A program made the position numbers and the translations under genes. The notes beneath the pieces were generated by a model. It ran no database searches. It was not told the origin of the DNA and saw only the letters and a program-made list of their open reading frames with translations. From Micrococcales bacterium (GTDB taxonomy: Bacteria > Actinomycetota > Actinomycetes > Actinomycetales > Microbacteriaceae): a stretch of 64,000 nucleotides of DNA. The stretch lies in NCBI GenBank assembly GCA_017306245.1, contig JAFKIY010000001.1:496001-560000 (forward strand). Direction: 5' to 3'. Of the stretch, positions 8,160 to 17,740 are shown piece by piece (positions within the stretch are counted from its first letter, which is position 1; the number at the start of each line of letters is the position of its first letter).

Positions 8160-9647
8160 CTACGCGAGCGAAATCCGCTCGGCCAGCGCGATGAGGGTGC
8201 GTGCGGCTACGGCCGTCGGGCCCTTGCCGGTGTACCCGAAGCCGGAGTTGTCGTTGTTCGCGGCCCCGGCGATATCCAGGTGCGCCCAGGGGATGCGCGC
8301 ACCATCCTTTGCATTGCCCACGAACTCCTGGAGGAATACGCCGGCGAGGAGCATTCCGGCCGCGGTATTGCCCGGCTTGGCGTTCGCGATGTCGGCGACG
8401 TCCGAGTTGAGCAGCGACCGCAGTTCGGTCGGCAGGGGCATCGGCCAGACCAATTCGCCCGCCTGTTTCGATACCTCCACGACCTCATCGACGAGTTTTT
8501 CTTCGCCCATGGCGCCCACGTAGCGGTCGCCGAGGGCAACCCGCGCGGCTCCCGTGAGCGTCGCGACATCGATGATCGCATCGGGGTGTTCCTCGCTCGC
8601 GGCGACCAGGCCGTCGGCAAGAACGAGCCGGCCCTCCGCATCCGTGTTCAGAACTTCGACGGTTTTTCCGCCGCGGATCGTCAGGACATCGTTGGGGCGA
8701 ATCGCCGAACCGGAGGGAAGGTTCTCGGCGAGGCAGAGCCAGGCCGTGACGCGCACGCCGAAACCGAGACGGGCGATGGCGAGCGTGGCAGCCAGGACGG
8801 TTGCCGCACCGGTCATGTCGTACTTCATGCCCACCATTCCCGCCGGAGATTTCAACGAGAGGCCCCCGGAATCGAACGTGATTCCTTTGCCGACGAGCGC
8901 GAGATGCGACGACGCCCCGGCAGGGGAGTACTCCACCTTCACGAGCCTGGGCGACCGCGTCGACCCCTGGCCGACGCCCATGATTCCGCCGAAGCCGCCA
9001 TCGGAGAGTTCCTTGTCCCCGAACACGGTCACTGCGACGGGCGCGTCCTTCGAAAGCTCCTTCGCCGCAGCCGCGAACGACTCGGGGTAGAGGTCGATGG
9101 GCGGCGTATTCACGAGGTCGCGGACGTCGTGGACGGCGCGGGCGACGATGCCCGCACGGGTGAGAACGTCGTCGCCGACCTTCACGGTCGTGAGGACGGT
9201 GATGTCGGTGGCGGGAAGCTTCGCGGCCTCCTGCGGCTTGGAACGGTACCGGGTGAACGAGTACGAGCCGATCGCCGCACCCTCCAGAATGGCGAGGACA
9301 TCGTCGCTGGTTGCCGTGGGCAGCGCGATCGACAGCGTGCCGGCCCCGGTGAGCTGCCGCACGGCGGATCCGGCCGCCCTGCGCAGCAGGTTCGCCGTCA
9401 GCGGAGTCGACCCCAGCCCGACGAGGGCAATGCTTTTCGCGGCACCCGGAGGCGCGGCGATTCGGCGCACCTCGTCTTCCGAGCCGGAGATGCCCAGCGT
9501 TCCAAGGGAGGCCCGGATGGGCTCCAGCGCCGCATCGTCGGACTGGAGGACCGGACCGGCATCGGAGCTGGCCACACCCACCACAAGGACGTCGGAAGCG
9601 ACCGAAAGGACGGGTTCAGCGGAAAGATGAAGAGAAGCAAGGGTCAT
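8160..9647 (-). CDS. pepA: Leucyl aminopeptidase, M17 family
   Basis: This is a cytoplasmic two-metal aminopeptidase that removes N-terminal residues from peptides. The 495-residue protein has the variable N-terminal macro-like domain and the catalytic C-terminal domain with VGKGITFDSGGLSLKS and NTDAEGRLVLADGL, which supply the catalytic Lys, Arg and metal-binding Asp/Glu. MTLASLHLSAEP was chosen as start because upstream in-frame Met codons extend a non-conserved sequence. It lies between lpdA and a divergent PAC2 gene. Confidence 0.95.
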   Translation of the reverse strand: MTLASLHLSAEPVLSVASDVLVVGVASSDAGPVLQSDDAALEPIRASLGTLGISGSEDEVRRIAAPPGAAKSIALVGLGSTPLTANLLRRAAGSAVRQLTGAGTLSIALPTATSDDVLAILEGAAIGSYSFTRYRSKPQEAAKLPATDITVLTTVKVGDDVLTRAGIVARAVHDVRDLVNTPPIDLYPESFAAAAKELSKDAPVAVTVFGDKELSDGGFGGIMGVGQGSTRSPRLVKVEYSPAGASSHLALVGKGITFDSGGLSLKSPAGMVGMKYDMTGAATVLAATLAIARLGFGVRVTAWLCLAENLPSGSAIRPNDVLTIRGGKTVEVLNTDAEGRLVLADGLVAASEEHPDAIIDVATLTGAARVALGDRYVGAMGEEKLVDEVVEVSKQAGELVWPMPLPTELRSLLNSDVADIANAKPGNTAAGMLLAGVFLQEFVGNAKDGARIPWAHLDIAGAANNDNSGFGYTGKGPTAVAARTLIALAERISLA

Positions 9648-9760
9648 GGGGCCATGGTATCTGTCGTTTCTTTGCACCGGCCGTCCTCGCCCCATGGCAT
9701 GTTCGCTGAGGGCATGCTGACAGGGCGCCGTACCGTCTGCGGGCCGAGTTTGGTCGCGGT

Positions 9761-9766
9761 TAGAGT
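9761..9766 (+). promoter_or_regulatory. -10 element of a likely leaderless promoter (PAC2 gene)
   Basis: TAGAGT ends 6 bases before the PAC2 ATG, so transcription would begin at or next to the start codon. No good -35 hexamer is evident. It is one of nine similar placements in the window. Confidence 0.45.
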
Positions 9767-9772
9767 TGAGGA

Positions 9773-10708
9773 ATGGAAGACCCAACGGGCCTCTACACGC
9801 TCAGCCCCGACGCCGCGGATGTTCCCGCGGGGCTGCCGCTTGTCGCGGGGTTGACGGGATTCGCCGATGCGGGTGGGTCGGTCAGCCTGTTCACTTCCAC
9901 TCTCAACGAGACCCTCGACACCACGGTGATCGCGACGTTCGACAATGATGCCCTGCTGGACTATCGCGCCCGCAGGCCCACGATCTATTTCGAGCAGGAC
10001 CATCTCACGAACTACCAGCCGGCTTCTCTCGCGTTGAAACTGGCCACGGACGAGATCGGCCAGAAATTCCTCCTTCTCACCGGGTACGAACCCGACTTCC
10101 AGTGGGACCGTTTCACCGCGGCGGTGATCGGCCTCGTCGAGAAGTTCCAGATCAAGTCCACGACGTGGGTGCACGCGATCCCGATGCCCGTCCCGCACAC
10201 GCGGCCGATCGGGGTCACGGTGAGCGGCAACCGCACGGAACTCATCGAGACGTTCTCGGTGTGGAAACCGCACACCCAGGTTCTCGCCAATGCTCTTCAC
10301 GTGGTGGAGTATCGGCTTCAGGGGCTCGACCATCCGGTTGCGGGTTTCGTGCTGCTCATCCCGCACTACCTGTCCGATACCGAATTCCCGGATGCGGCGT
10401 TCAAGGCGCTCGAGTCGGTGAGTTCGGCGACCGGGCTCATCTTCGCCACGACGAAACTTCGCGATGAGGGTCGGGAATTCGTGGAGAAAATCGACCAGCA
10501 GGTGGAGAGCAATCCGGAACTGGCGCGACTTGTCGGAACCCTCGAGGAGCGGCACGACGCCTACATGGCGGGAAACCCGCTGCGCTCTCCGCTCATCGAC
10601 GAGGATGGCGAGCTTCCGACGGCGGATGAGATCGCGGCGGAGCTGGAGATCTTCCTCGCCTTGCGCCACAACGGTGACGACGACCAGCAGACCCCGCGAC
10701 CGGAATAG
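9773..10708 (+). CDS. PAC2 family protein
   Basis: The 311-residue protein belongs to the PAC2 (proteasome assembly chaperone 2-like) family, with the conserved N-terminal LVAGLTGFADAGGSVSLF and TIYFEQDHLTNYQPASLALKL. Bacterial members are conserved in Actinobacteria, but their role is not firmly known; a link to proteasome/carboxylate-amine ligase function comes from eukaryotic and archaeal relatives only. The C-terminus is acidic (LPTADEIAAELEIF). It appears monocistronic between pepA and sigA. Confidence 0.88.
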   Translation: MEDPTGLYTLSPDAADVPAGLPLVAGLTGFADAGGSVSLFTSTLNETLDTTVIATFDNDALLDYRARRPTIYFEQDHLTNYQPASLALKLATDEIGQKFLLLTGYEPDFQWDRFTAAVIGLVEKFQIKSTTWVHAIPMPVPHTRPIGVTVSGNRTELIETFSVWKPHTQVLANALHVVEYRLQGLDHPVAGFVLLIPHYLSDTEFPDAAFKALESVSSATGLIFATTKLRDEGREFVEKIDQQVESNPELARLVGTLEERHDAYMAGNPLRSPLIDEDGELPTADEIAAELEIFLALRHNGDDDQQTPRPE

Positions 10709-10964
10709 TTCGTGCCGTCCGGCTGTTGTCCCTGTTGACGTTTGCAGCGGATGACGCGTGCGCGCTCGCCTGTCGGGGGCGCCACCCATTCCATGCAATA
10801 ATTGACCACGGACCCGTTCAGGTTCTCGAGTGGCTGGCATCTCCTTTGATTTCAGCGCAGGGACTTGACATGGGTCCTAGTACTGCCCGAAAACGGTCGG
10901 CTGGGGCGCGCGAAATTCATCGCGCATGGACCGTGCGGGAGAACTGCTGAGGAAAGGTGACCCA

Positions 10965-12938
10965 ATGGCAGCCAGGAACAAGGCCGATGCTAAGCCGGCG
11001 ACCGACAAGAAGTCGTCGACCGGAAAAGTTGCCGCCGCAGCCAAGGCGTTCGCCGTTCGTACCGGGATCCGTCGCGGTTCCGCAGTGACGGAGGAGCCAG
11101 CAGTTCAGGCGCCCGCAAAGAAGCCGACGGCGGCGAAACCGGCAGCGACAAAACCGGCCGCGACGAAAGCAGCTGCAGCAAAACCGGCAGCGAAGAAGCC
11201 TGCCGCGACGAAGCCTGCGACCGCGAAGTCCGCACCCGCGAAGAAGGCCGCGACTGCGAAGGCCGCGCCGGCGAAAGCGGCGCCGGCGAAAGCGGCGCCA
11301 GCGAAGGCCACCGCGACGAAGGTGGCGGTAACGAAGACGGCGGCAACGAAGACGGAAACCGCGAAGACTGCACCAGCGAAAACAACGACGACGAAGAAGG
11401 CCGAGACGAAAACCACGACCACGACGAAAGCGGCGGCAACCAAGACCGCGACCGCGAAGAAGGCAACGGCAGGCAAGCCCGCTCCGGCGAAAACTGCGGC
11501 AACGAAGGCCACGGGGACAAAGGCTGTGGGAACGAAGACTGCGGCAACGAAGGCTGCGGGAACCAAGACCGCCGGACCGAAGACCGCTAAGGCCACGGCC
11601 ACCAAGCCCGCATCCGCGAAATCCGCTGCGGCAAAAACCGCGTCGAAGGAATCTGCACCCAAGAAGGGCGCGGCGAAGGCGTCCAAGAAGAGCACGGGCG
11701 CATCCACGGCAAAGTCGATCGACCTCGACGCCGAGGTGGGCGAGGATGAAGAGATCGTCATCGACGTTGACGACGCGGACACCGACGACGTGGATGTCGC
11801 CGACGTGGACACTGATGACGCGGACTCGGATGATGCGGACTCCGACGACGATTCGACGGACGACGCTGACGAAACGCCCACCGCGAAGAAGGATGACTCT
11901 GAGGACTCTTCAGATGACGACGCCGAGGAGGAGGGGACGAAAGAGCCCTTGCCGACCGGCGCGCTCCGGCTTTCGCTCGTGGACGATGATGATGACGTTC
12001 CGGTGTATTCGGCAGCGATCACCGGCGCGACGGCCGACCCGGTCAAGGATTACCTGAAGCAGATCGGCAAGGTCGCGCTCCTGAACGCGGCCGAAGAGGT
12101 CGAACTCGCGATGCGCATCGAGGCGGGGCTTTTCGCCGAAGACAAGCTGGCCGAGTCCAAGGGCAAGATCAGCAAGGAACTGGAGCGGGAGCTTCGCTGG
12201 GTGGCCAGGGACGGCCAGCGCGCGAAGTCGCACCTGCTCGGTGCGAACCTGCGCCTCGTCGTCTCCCTCGCCAAGCGCTATACCGGCCGCGGCATGCAGT
12301 TCCTGGACCTGATCCAGGAAGGCAACCTCGGACTTATCCGCGCGGTCGAGAAGTTCGACTACACGAAGGGCTTCAAGTTCTCCACCTACGCGACGTGGTG
12401 GATCCGCCAGGCGATCACGCGCGCGATGGCCGACCAGGCCCGCACGATCCGCATTCCCGTGCACATGGTCGAAGTCATCAACAAGCTCGCCCGCGTGCAG
12501 CGCCAGATGCTCCAGGATCTGGGCCGCGAACCCACTCCCGAGGAGTTGAGCCGCGAACTCGACATGACGCCCGAGAAGGTCGTCGAGGTGCAGAAGTACG
12601 GCCGGGAGCCGATCTCGTTGCACACGCCGCTCGGTGAAGACGGCGACAGCGAATTCGGCGACCTCATCGAGGACACCGAGGCGGTCGTCCCCGCGGATGC
12701 CGTGGGCTTCACGATGCTGCAGAAGCAGCTCGAGAGCCTGCTCGACTCGCTCTCCGAGCGCGAGGCCGGCGTCATCCGGATGCGGTTCGGGTTGGGCGAC
12801 GGCATGCCGAAGACTCTCGACCAGATCGGCGACACGTTCGGGGTCACGCGCGAGCGAATTCGCCAGATCGAGTCGAAGACGATGGCGAAGCTTCGCCACC
12901 CCTCCCGCTCCCAGTCGCTGCGCGACTACCTGGAGTAG
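10965..12938 (+). CDS. sigA: Primary RNA polymerase sigma factor, RpoD/HrdB/SigA type
   Basis: This is the housekeeping sigma-70 factor directing RNA polymerase to -10/-35 promoters. The 657 residues include region 1.2 from about residue 358 ([16 protein letters not shown]), region 2 with [18 protein letters not shown] and [13 protein letters not shown], region 3, and region 4 with [21 protein letters not shown]. The N-terminus is unusual: about residues 50-250 are Ala/Lys/Thr/Pro repeats like a histone H1 tail, followed by about 80 strongly acidic residues. AGGAAAGG lies 7 bases before ATG 10965; an upstream ATG (10926) has no such support. The repeats make the 5' third of the gene highly repetitive. 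Confidence 0.97.
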   Translation: MAARNKADAKPATDKKSSTGKVAAAAKAFAVRTGIRRGSAVTEEPAVQAPAKKPTAAKPAATKPAATKAAAAKPAAKKPAATKPATAKSAPAKKAATAKAAPAKAAPAKAAPAKATATKVAVTKTAATKTETAKTAPAKTTTTKKAETKTTTTTKAAATKTATAKKATAGKPAPAKTAATKATGTKAVGTKTAATKAAGTKTAGPKTAKATATKPASAKSAAAKTASKESAPKKGAAKASKKSTGASTAKSIDLDAEVGEDEEIVIDVDDADTDDVDVADVDTDDADSDDADSDDDSTDDADETPTAKKDDSEDSSDDDAEEEGTKEPLPTGALRLSLVDDDDDVPVYSAAITGATADPVKDYLKQIGKVALLNAAEEVELAMRIEAGLFAEDKLAESKGKISKELERELRWVARDGQRAKSHLLGANLRLVVSLAKRYTGRGMQFLDLIQEGNLGLIRAVEKFDYTKGFKFSTYATWWIRQAITRAMADQARTIRIPVHMVEVINKLARVQRQMLQDLGREPTPEELSRELDMTPEKVVEVQKYGREPISLHTPLGEDGDSEFGDLIEDTEAVVPADAVGFTMLQKQLESLLDSLSEREAGVIRMRFGLGDGMPKTLDQIGDTFGVTRERIRQIESKTMAKLRHPSRSQSLRDYLE

Positions 12939-12942
12939 GCTG

Positions 12943-13638
12943 ATGCCGGCGAAGGCCAATGACGGCAAGCAACTCGACATCGAGGTGGACGGGGTGCGGT
13001 ATCAGCGCATCCCGCTGCGCACGAAGCTGATCGGCCCGGACGACGACTTGATCCGGGAGGTCGCGAACGTCGTCGAGGGCACACTCGAGGAGGGCGATCT
13101 CCTTTTCGTCACCGAAAAGATCGTCGCGATCACGCAGGGCCGCTCGCTTCCGATCGACTCCATCGTTCCGCGGCCGCTTGCCGTTCGCTTGTCCAGCCGC
13201 GTGACGAAAACCCCCGCCGGGATTGGCCTGGGGATGCCGCAAACCATGGAGATGGCGCTTCGGGAATGCGGCACTCCGCGGATCCTTCTGGCCGCGGCAG
13301 CATCCGTGATTGGAAAACTGTTCGGTCGCCGGGGAACGTTCTATCGGGTCGCGGGACCGAAAGCCCGCGGAATCGATGGTCCGACGACAGGCACGATCCC
13401 CCCCTACGACTCGTCGGTTGTGCTGGCTCCCGATCGACCGAAACGTGTTGCAAGGCAGCTCGGCGAGGCGCTCGGGGCCGAGGTGCTCATTGTCGACATC
13501 AACGACTTCGGCGGCAACGTCCTTGGGTCGACGCTGCCGAGGGCCGATGAGAAGAGGGTCGAACGCATCCTCGCCGACAACCCGCTGGGGCAGGGGACGC
13601 AGAGCACGCCGCTTGGGATCATCCGCCGCGTAGCGTGA
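12943..13638 (+). CDS. CofE-like coenzyme F420-0:L-glutamate ligase family protein
   Basis: The 231-residue protein resembles the F420 gamma-glutamyl ligase (CofE/FbiB N-terminal) family: EGDLLFVTEKIVAITQGR near the start, AEVLIVDINDFGGNVLGST where CofE has its nucleotide/metal segment, and QGTQSTPLGIIRR at the C-terminus. In CofE the central motif is DTNGR; here it is DINDF, so substrate or activity may differ. No other F420 biosynthesis gene is in the window. ATG lies 4 bases after the sigA stop, so it probably shares the sigA transcript. It converges on the ATP-grasp gene with no gap. Confidence 0.72.
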   Translation: MPAKANDGKQLDIEVDGVRYQRIPLRTKLIGPDDDLIREVANVVEGTLEEGDLLFVTEKIVAITQGRSLPIDSIVPRPLAVRLSSRVTKTPAGIGLGMPQTMEMALRECGTPRILLAAAASVIGKLFGRRGTFYRVAGPKARGIDGPTTGTIPPYDSSVVLAPDRPKRVARQLGEALGAEVLIVDINDFGGNVLGSTLPRADEKRVERILADNPLGQGTQSTPLGIIRRVA

Positions 13639-14664
13639 CTAGAACCCGATAACGTCGCGGTACAGCGGCAGGAGGCCGGTCTTGGTGCCGGTGAGGCTCG
13701 GTTTGGCCTGGAAGACCCCCGTGTTGTAATTGCCTTCGATGGCGACCGGCCGGTCGGGCGAAATCGCGATGTCCCAGCCCACATAGGGGATTTCGGGCAC
13801 CACGCGCGCGATCTCGTCCACGAGCTCCAGGACCTTCGGGTAGAGCGGAACGGCGAAACCGGGAATCCGGATTCCCGAAATCGGATGGATTTCGTAGGCA
13901 TCGCCGGCGATATCGAATGCTGCGTGGAGGGCGATGCCGTTTTCGTCGAGCATCGTGTACATCCCGCCGTGCGCGAAATTGTCGATGACGCCGCCGTTGC
14001 CCATCTTGAGCACGCGGGCCAGGATGTGGACGTCGGTGCCGTCGAAGTACGACACGATTCGCAGCGAGTTCACGCTGCTCGGGTTGAGTTTGGCCATGTC
14101 GGCGTGCTGCGGAATGATCTGCTCCACGAGAAATTGCCGGTTCGACAGCAGTTCGTCCCGGAACGCCTCGAAGTCGCCGATGTCATCGAAATTCTTTCGT
14201 TCGATTCCCTGGCCGCCGTCGCTGTCGGTCACTTTCACGATGACGGATCCGTGCTTCTCCACGAAGGCCTGAAGCTCGGGTACCGACGCGGTGCGGATGT
14301 CGATGGTTTCGCGACCGATGTAGGTGGAGAAAAGCTGCACGAACTCGGACTTGTCGGCGAAGTGATGGCGGAAGGGTTTCTGGTTGACCAGCTGGGCGAT
14401 GTGATTCGACTTCGGGTGCGTCATGTAGGTGATGCGCTCACGGTGTTTGAGCAGGTGGAAATCCCAGTCCTGGTAGTCGGTGAAACCTGTCTCGTGCACG
14501 GCGGAGGACCAGATCATGTCCGCCGCAATCCACAGCATCGGCTTACTCGAGGATGCGCTCAGCTTTCGGGCGATTCGGAACAGATTGGCCGTGTCGACGT
14601 TCGACGCTCGCCAGGCAAAGTATTTGACGCGTCGCCACAGGCCGAGGCCGCGGCGTTCGCCCAC
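13639..14664 (-). CDS. ATP-grasp protein, sugar-transfer-associated type
   Basis: The 341-residue protein has an ATP-grasp fold: VIVKVTDSDGGQGIERK (Lys and Gly-rich loop, about 140-156), QFLVEQIIPQH, SVNSLRIVSYF, and the metal-binding segment PVAIEGNYNTGVFQ near residue 315. It looks like the family annotated as sugar-transfer-associated ATP-grasp, found with polysaccharide genes; such enzymes join a carboxylate to an amine or similar nucleophile. The substrate is unknown. GTG follows the DUF7455 stop directly (TAAGTG), with GGAGG inside the end of that gene, so the two are translationally coupled. Confidence 0.75.
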   Translation of the reverse strand: MGERRGLGLWRRVKYFAWRASNVDTANLFRIARKLSASSSKPMLWIAADMIWSSAVHETGFTDYQDWDFHLLKHRERITYMTHPKSNHIAQLVNQKPFRHHFADKSEFVQLFSTYIGRETIDIRTASVPELQAFVEKHGSVIVKVTDSDGGQGIERKNFDDIGDFEAFRDELLSNRQFLVEQIIPQHADMAKLNPSSVNSLRIVSYFDGTDVHILARVLKMGNGGVIDNFAHGGMYTMLDENGIALHAAFDIAGDAYEIHPISGIRIPGFAVPLYPKVLELVDEIARVVPEIPYVGWDIAISPDRPVAIEGNYNTGVFQAKPSLTGTKTGLLPLYRDVIGF

Positions 14665-14892
14665 TTAGTTGTCCTCCAGGAGGCGACGTGATTCGTCGTG
14701 CCAGGAGGTCGCGACAGCCGCGAGCTTTTCCTGGTGGCGGCGGCCGTGGTGCGCGCAGAACAGAAGTTCGCTTTCGCCGATCATCACGCGGATGTAGGCC
14801 TGGGCGCCGCAACTGTCACAGCGGTCGAGCGCGGTGAGCTCGTAGGCGTCACGTTCGACCGTAGCCGTCGTACCTGCGGAGACCTGAGACAT
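14665..14892 (-). CDS. DUF7455 small zinc-ribbon-like protein
   Basis: The 75-residue protein has RCDSCGAQAYIRV followed 18 residues later by LLFCAHHGRRH, a CxxC...CxxH arrangement suited to one zinc ion. The family is widespread in Actinobacteria near the sigA/topoisomerase genes and has no assigned function. The start MSQVSAGT has AGGAG 6 bases upstream; in-frame upstream codons were not used. It is the first gene of a two-gene unit with the ATP-grasp gene. Confidence 0.85.
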   Translation of the reverse strand: MSQVSAGTTATVERDAYELTALDRCDSCGAQAYIRVMIGESELLFCAHHGRRHQEKLAAVATSWHDESRRLLEDN

Positions 14893-15100
14893 CTGCACTC
14901 CTGTTCGCTGTTGTCCGTACACCAATACAAACACGTCTCGCCGTTTTTCGTGGGTTCCCGCAGGGTATTTCGCTGTACGCGTAGCGGGCGGCACGATTAG
15001 GGTGTCGAAGCCGTCCACGGTCGGTGCGGGTCATTAGGGTGGAGAGGGCCCGGCGGCGATCCTGCGCGCCGGCAGTGCTGTGACAACCGGGAGGTCTTCT

Positions 15101-17182
15101 GTGGCGAGTTCTGACTACTCAGCACGGCACCTTTCCGTGTTGGAGGGTCTGGAAGCCGTCCGCAAGCGCCCGGGCATGTACATCGGCTCGACGGACTCGC
15201 GCGGCCTCATGCACTGCCTGTGGGAGATCATCGACAACTCGGTGGATGAGGCGCTCGGCGGCGCAGGCGACGAAATCGAGGTCATCCTTCGGCCGGACGG
15301 CAGCGTCGAGGTTCGCGACCGCGCCCGCGGAATTCCGGTCGACATCGAACCGAAGACCGGACTCTCCGGGGTCGAGGTCGTGTTCACTAAGCTGCACGCG
15401 GGCGGCAAGTTCGGCACCGGTTCCTACACCTCATCCGGCGGGCTGCACGGCGTCGGCGCCTCCGTCGTGAACGCGCTGTCGGAGCGGCTCGACGTCGAAG
15501 TGGACCGCGACGGCAAGACCTGGGCGATGTCATTCCACCGGGGAGAGCCCGGCACGTTCGCGGATTCGGGCGAGCCGCAGCCGGATGCGCCATTTACTCC
15601 GTTCGTCTCCGGCAGCGAGCTCCGCGTGGTCGGGAAGGTTGCGAAGGGCGCAACAGGCACGCGCGTTCGGTACTGGCCGGACCCGCAGGTCTTCACGCGA
15701 GGTGCGGCCTTTCAGATCGACGAACTGCTGGGGAGGGCCAGGCAGACCGCCTTCCTCGTGAAGGGTCTCGGAATCCGCGTCGAGGATCGCCGCGGCGACG
15801 AACCCGTCAACGAGCACTTCCGGTATGCGGGCGGAATCGTCGAATATGTCGACTTTCTCGCCGGGGACGCGCCCGTCACATCCACGTGGCACATCACCGG
15901 GTCCGGCACGTTCACCGAAACGGTGCCGGTGCTCGACGACTCCGGGCACATGACCCCAACCGAACTGACGCGGGAGTGCGAGGTCGAGGTCGCACTGCGG
16001 TGGGGCACCGGATACGACACGGAGATCCGCAGCTACGTGAACATCATCTCGACGCCGAAGGGCGGCACGCATCTCGCCGGGTTCGACCAGGGTCTGATGA
16101 AGTTCCTGCGCGCGCAAGTGGAGCAGAATGCCCGCCGCCTCAAGGCCGGGAATGACAAGCTCGAGAAGGACGACATCCTCGCCGGACTCACCGCCGTGCT
16201 GACGGTTCGATTCCCCGAACCGCAGTTCGAGGGGCAGACGAAGGAAGTGCTGGGCACGCCCGCGGTGCGCAACATCGTCGCGAACGTGATCGCGAAGGGG
16301 CTGGGGGAGCGATTCTCCTCCTCGAAGCGCGACGACAAGAACCAGGCCGCCCTCGTGCTGGACAAGATCGTCGCGGAAATGAAGGCGCGCGTGTCCGCGC
16401 GGGCGCACAAGGAAACGCAGCGCAGGAAGAACGCGCTGGAGAGCTCGTCCTTGCCGGCGAAGCTCGTGGATTGCCGCAGCAACGATGTCGCCAACAGCGA
16501 GCTGTTCATCGTGGAGGGCGACTCGGCGCTCGGCACGGCGAAGCTCGCGCGGGACAGCGAATACCAGGCGCTTCTGCCGATTCGCGGCAAGATCCTGAAC
16601 GTGCAGAAGGCGTCGCTGCCGGACATGCTCGGCAACGCGGAGTGCGCATCCATCATCCAGGTGATCGGCGCAGGCTCCGGGCGCAGCTTCGACCTGTCGA
16701 GCGCGCGGTACGGCAAGGTCATCATCATGAGCGATGCGGATGTGGATGGCGCGCACATCCGCACTCTGCTGCTGACGCTCTTCCACCGCTACATGCCGGA
16801 GATGATCAAGGACGGCCGGGTGTATGCCGCCGTTCCGCCGCTGCACCGCGTCGTCGTGATGAACGCGGGTTCGAAACCCAACGAGACGATCTACACCTAC
16901 TCGGAAGGCGAGTTGAACGCGGTGCTCGCCGGCCTCAAGAAGTCGGGCAAGCGGTACCAGGATCCAATCCAACGGTACAAGGGCCTCGGCGAGATGGATG
17001 CCGACCAGCTGTCGGCGACCACGATGGACCGCCGGAATCGCACGCTGCGCCGCGTGCGCATCCCGGATGCCGAGCACGCCGAGAGCGTGTTCGAACTTCT
17101 CATGGGCAACGACGTCGCACCGCGCAAGGAGTTCATCATCGCCGGCGCCGCGGACCTCAGCCGCGACCGCATCGACGTGTAG
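15101..17182 (+). CDS. parE: DNA topoisomerase IV subunit B (GyrB/ParE type IIA)
   Basis: The 693-residue ATPase subunit of a type IIA topoisomerase. It has the GHKL ATPase (EGLEAVRKRPGMYIGST, then SGGLHGVGASVVNALS), the TOPRIM domain (FIVEGDSALGTAKLAR, MSDADVDGAHIRTLLL) and the closing YKGLGEMDADQL. The neighbouring GyrA/ParC-type gene and the sigA context indicate the second actinobacterial pair (ParE/ParC) rather than gyrBA, which usually lie by dnaA. GTG 15101 has GGGAGG 4-6 bases upstream; an upstream GTG at 15080 lacks this. It acts in chromosome decatenation. Confidence 0.9.
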   Translation: MASSDYSARHLSVLEGLEAVRKRPGMYIGSTDSRGLMHCLWEIIDNSVDEALGGAGDEIEVILRPDGSVEVRDRARGIPVDIEPKTGLSGVEVVFTKLHAGGKFGTGSYTSSGGLHGVGASVVNALSERLDVEVDRDGKTWAMSFHRGEPGTFADSGEPQPDAPFTPFVSGSELRVVGKVAKGATGTRVRYWPDPQVFTRGAAFQIDELLGRARQTAFLVKGLGIRVEDRRGDEPVNEHFRYAGGIVEYVDFLAGDAPVTSTWHITGSGTFTETVPVLDDSGHMTPTELTRECEVEVALRWGTGYDTEIRSYVNIISTPKGGTHLAGFDQGLMKFLRAQVEQNARRLKAGNDKLEKDDILAGLTAVLTVRFPEPQFEGQTKEVLGTPAVRNIVANVIAKGLGERFSSSKRDDKNQAALVLDKIVAEMKARVSARAHKETQRRKNALESSSLPAKLVDCRSNDVANSELFIVEGDSALGTAKLARDSEYQALLPIRGKILNVQKASLPDMLGNAECASIIQVIGAGSGRSFDLSSARYGKVIIMSDADVDGAHIRTLLLTLFHRYMPEMIKDGRVYAAVPPLHRVVVMNAGSKPNETIYTYSEGELNAVLAGLKKSGKRYQDPIQRYKGLGEMDADQLSATTMDRRNRTLRRVRIPDAEHAESVFELLMGNDVAPRKEFIIAGAADLSRDRIDV

Positions 17183-17283
17183 CGTCGAGCCGCTACCTGG
17201 GGGCCGACCCTGTCAGGAAACGATGCGGACGTTTGTGAACAGTGCGGAGGTTGTGTCGTGCGCATTGATAACAAAACTCCGCA

Positions 17284-17730
17284 TCATTCGACGCGAAGTT
17301 GCACGCGCACCAAATTGGCGAGGTTGTGCGGGTAAATCGTCTCCGACGTGGACTCCAATTCGTCGAGCGACCACCAGCGGGACTCGAGCATGATGCGCTT
17401 CTCCAGATCGGTCCAGCCATCCGAATTGATTTCAATCCCATGGACGTGGGCCACGAAGAACTGCTCGTACTGGTGCAGCGGCTCGCCCTCGAATGTGAAG
17501 TCGGTCTCACGGTCGAAAACCGGACCAATAACGGATGGGAGCCGAATTCCGGTTTCCTCCAGCACTTCCCGCAGCGCTGCATCGCGCGGGGTTTCGCCCG
17601 GCTCCAGACCTCCGCCCGGGGTGAACCACCAGGGCGCGGCATCCGGCCGGGTCGAGTCGATGCCGCGGAACAGCAGCACGCAATCCCGCTCGTCGAACAG
17701 GATCACTCGGGCCGCCCTGCGGTTCACCAC
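17284..17730 (-). CDS. NUDIX hydrolase
   Basis: The 148-residue protein has a complete NUDIX box, GGGLEPGETPRDAALREVLEETGI (about residues 38-61), that binds Mg2+ and hydrolyses nucleoside diphosphate derivatives. The substrate cannot be predicted. GTG 17730 gives a compact domain beginning VVNRRAARVILFDERD; the longer frame upstream runs back into parC. It starts 11 bases after the parC stop on the same strand, suggesting co-transcription. Confidence 0.9.
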   Translation of the reverse strand: MVNRRAARVILFDERDCVLLFRGIDSTRPDAAPWWFTPGGGLEPGETPRDAALREVLEETGIRLPSVIGPVFDRETDFTFEGEPLHQYEQFFVAHVHGIEINSDGWTDLEKRIMLESRWWSLDELESTSETIYPHNLANLVRVQLRVE

Positions 17731-17740
17731 GGGCGACCCA

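Noticed and set aside
11100..11700. Direct repeats in the sigA gene considered as CRISPR or tandem mobile repeats
   Set aside because: They are in frame and encode Ala/Lys repeats; there are no unique spacers or conserved repeat lengths.
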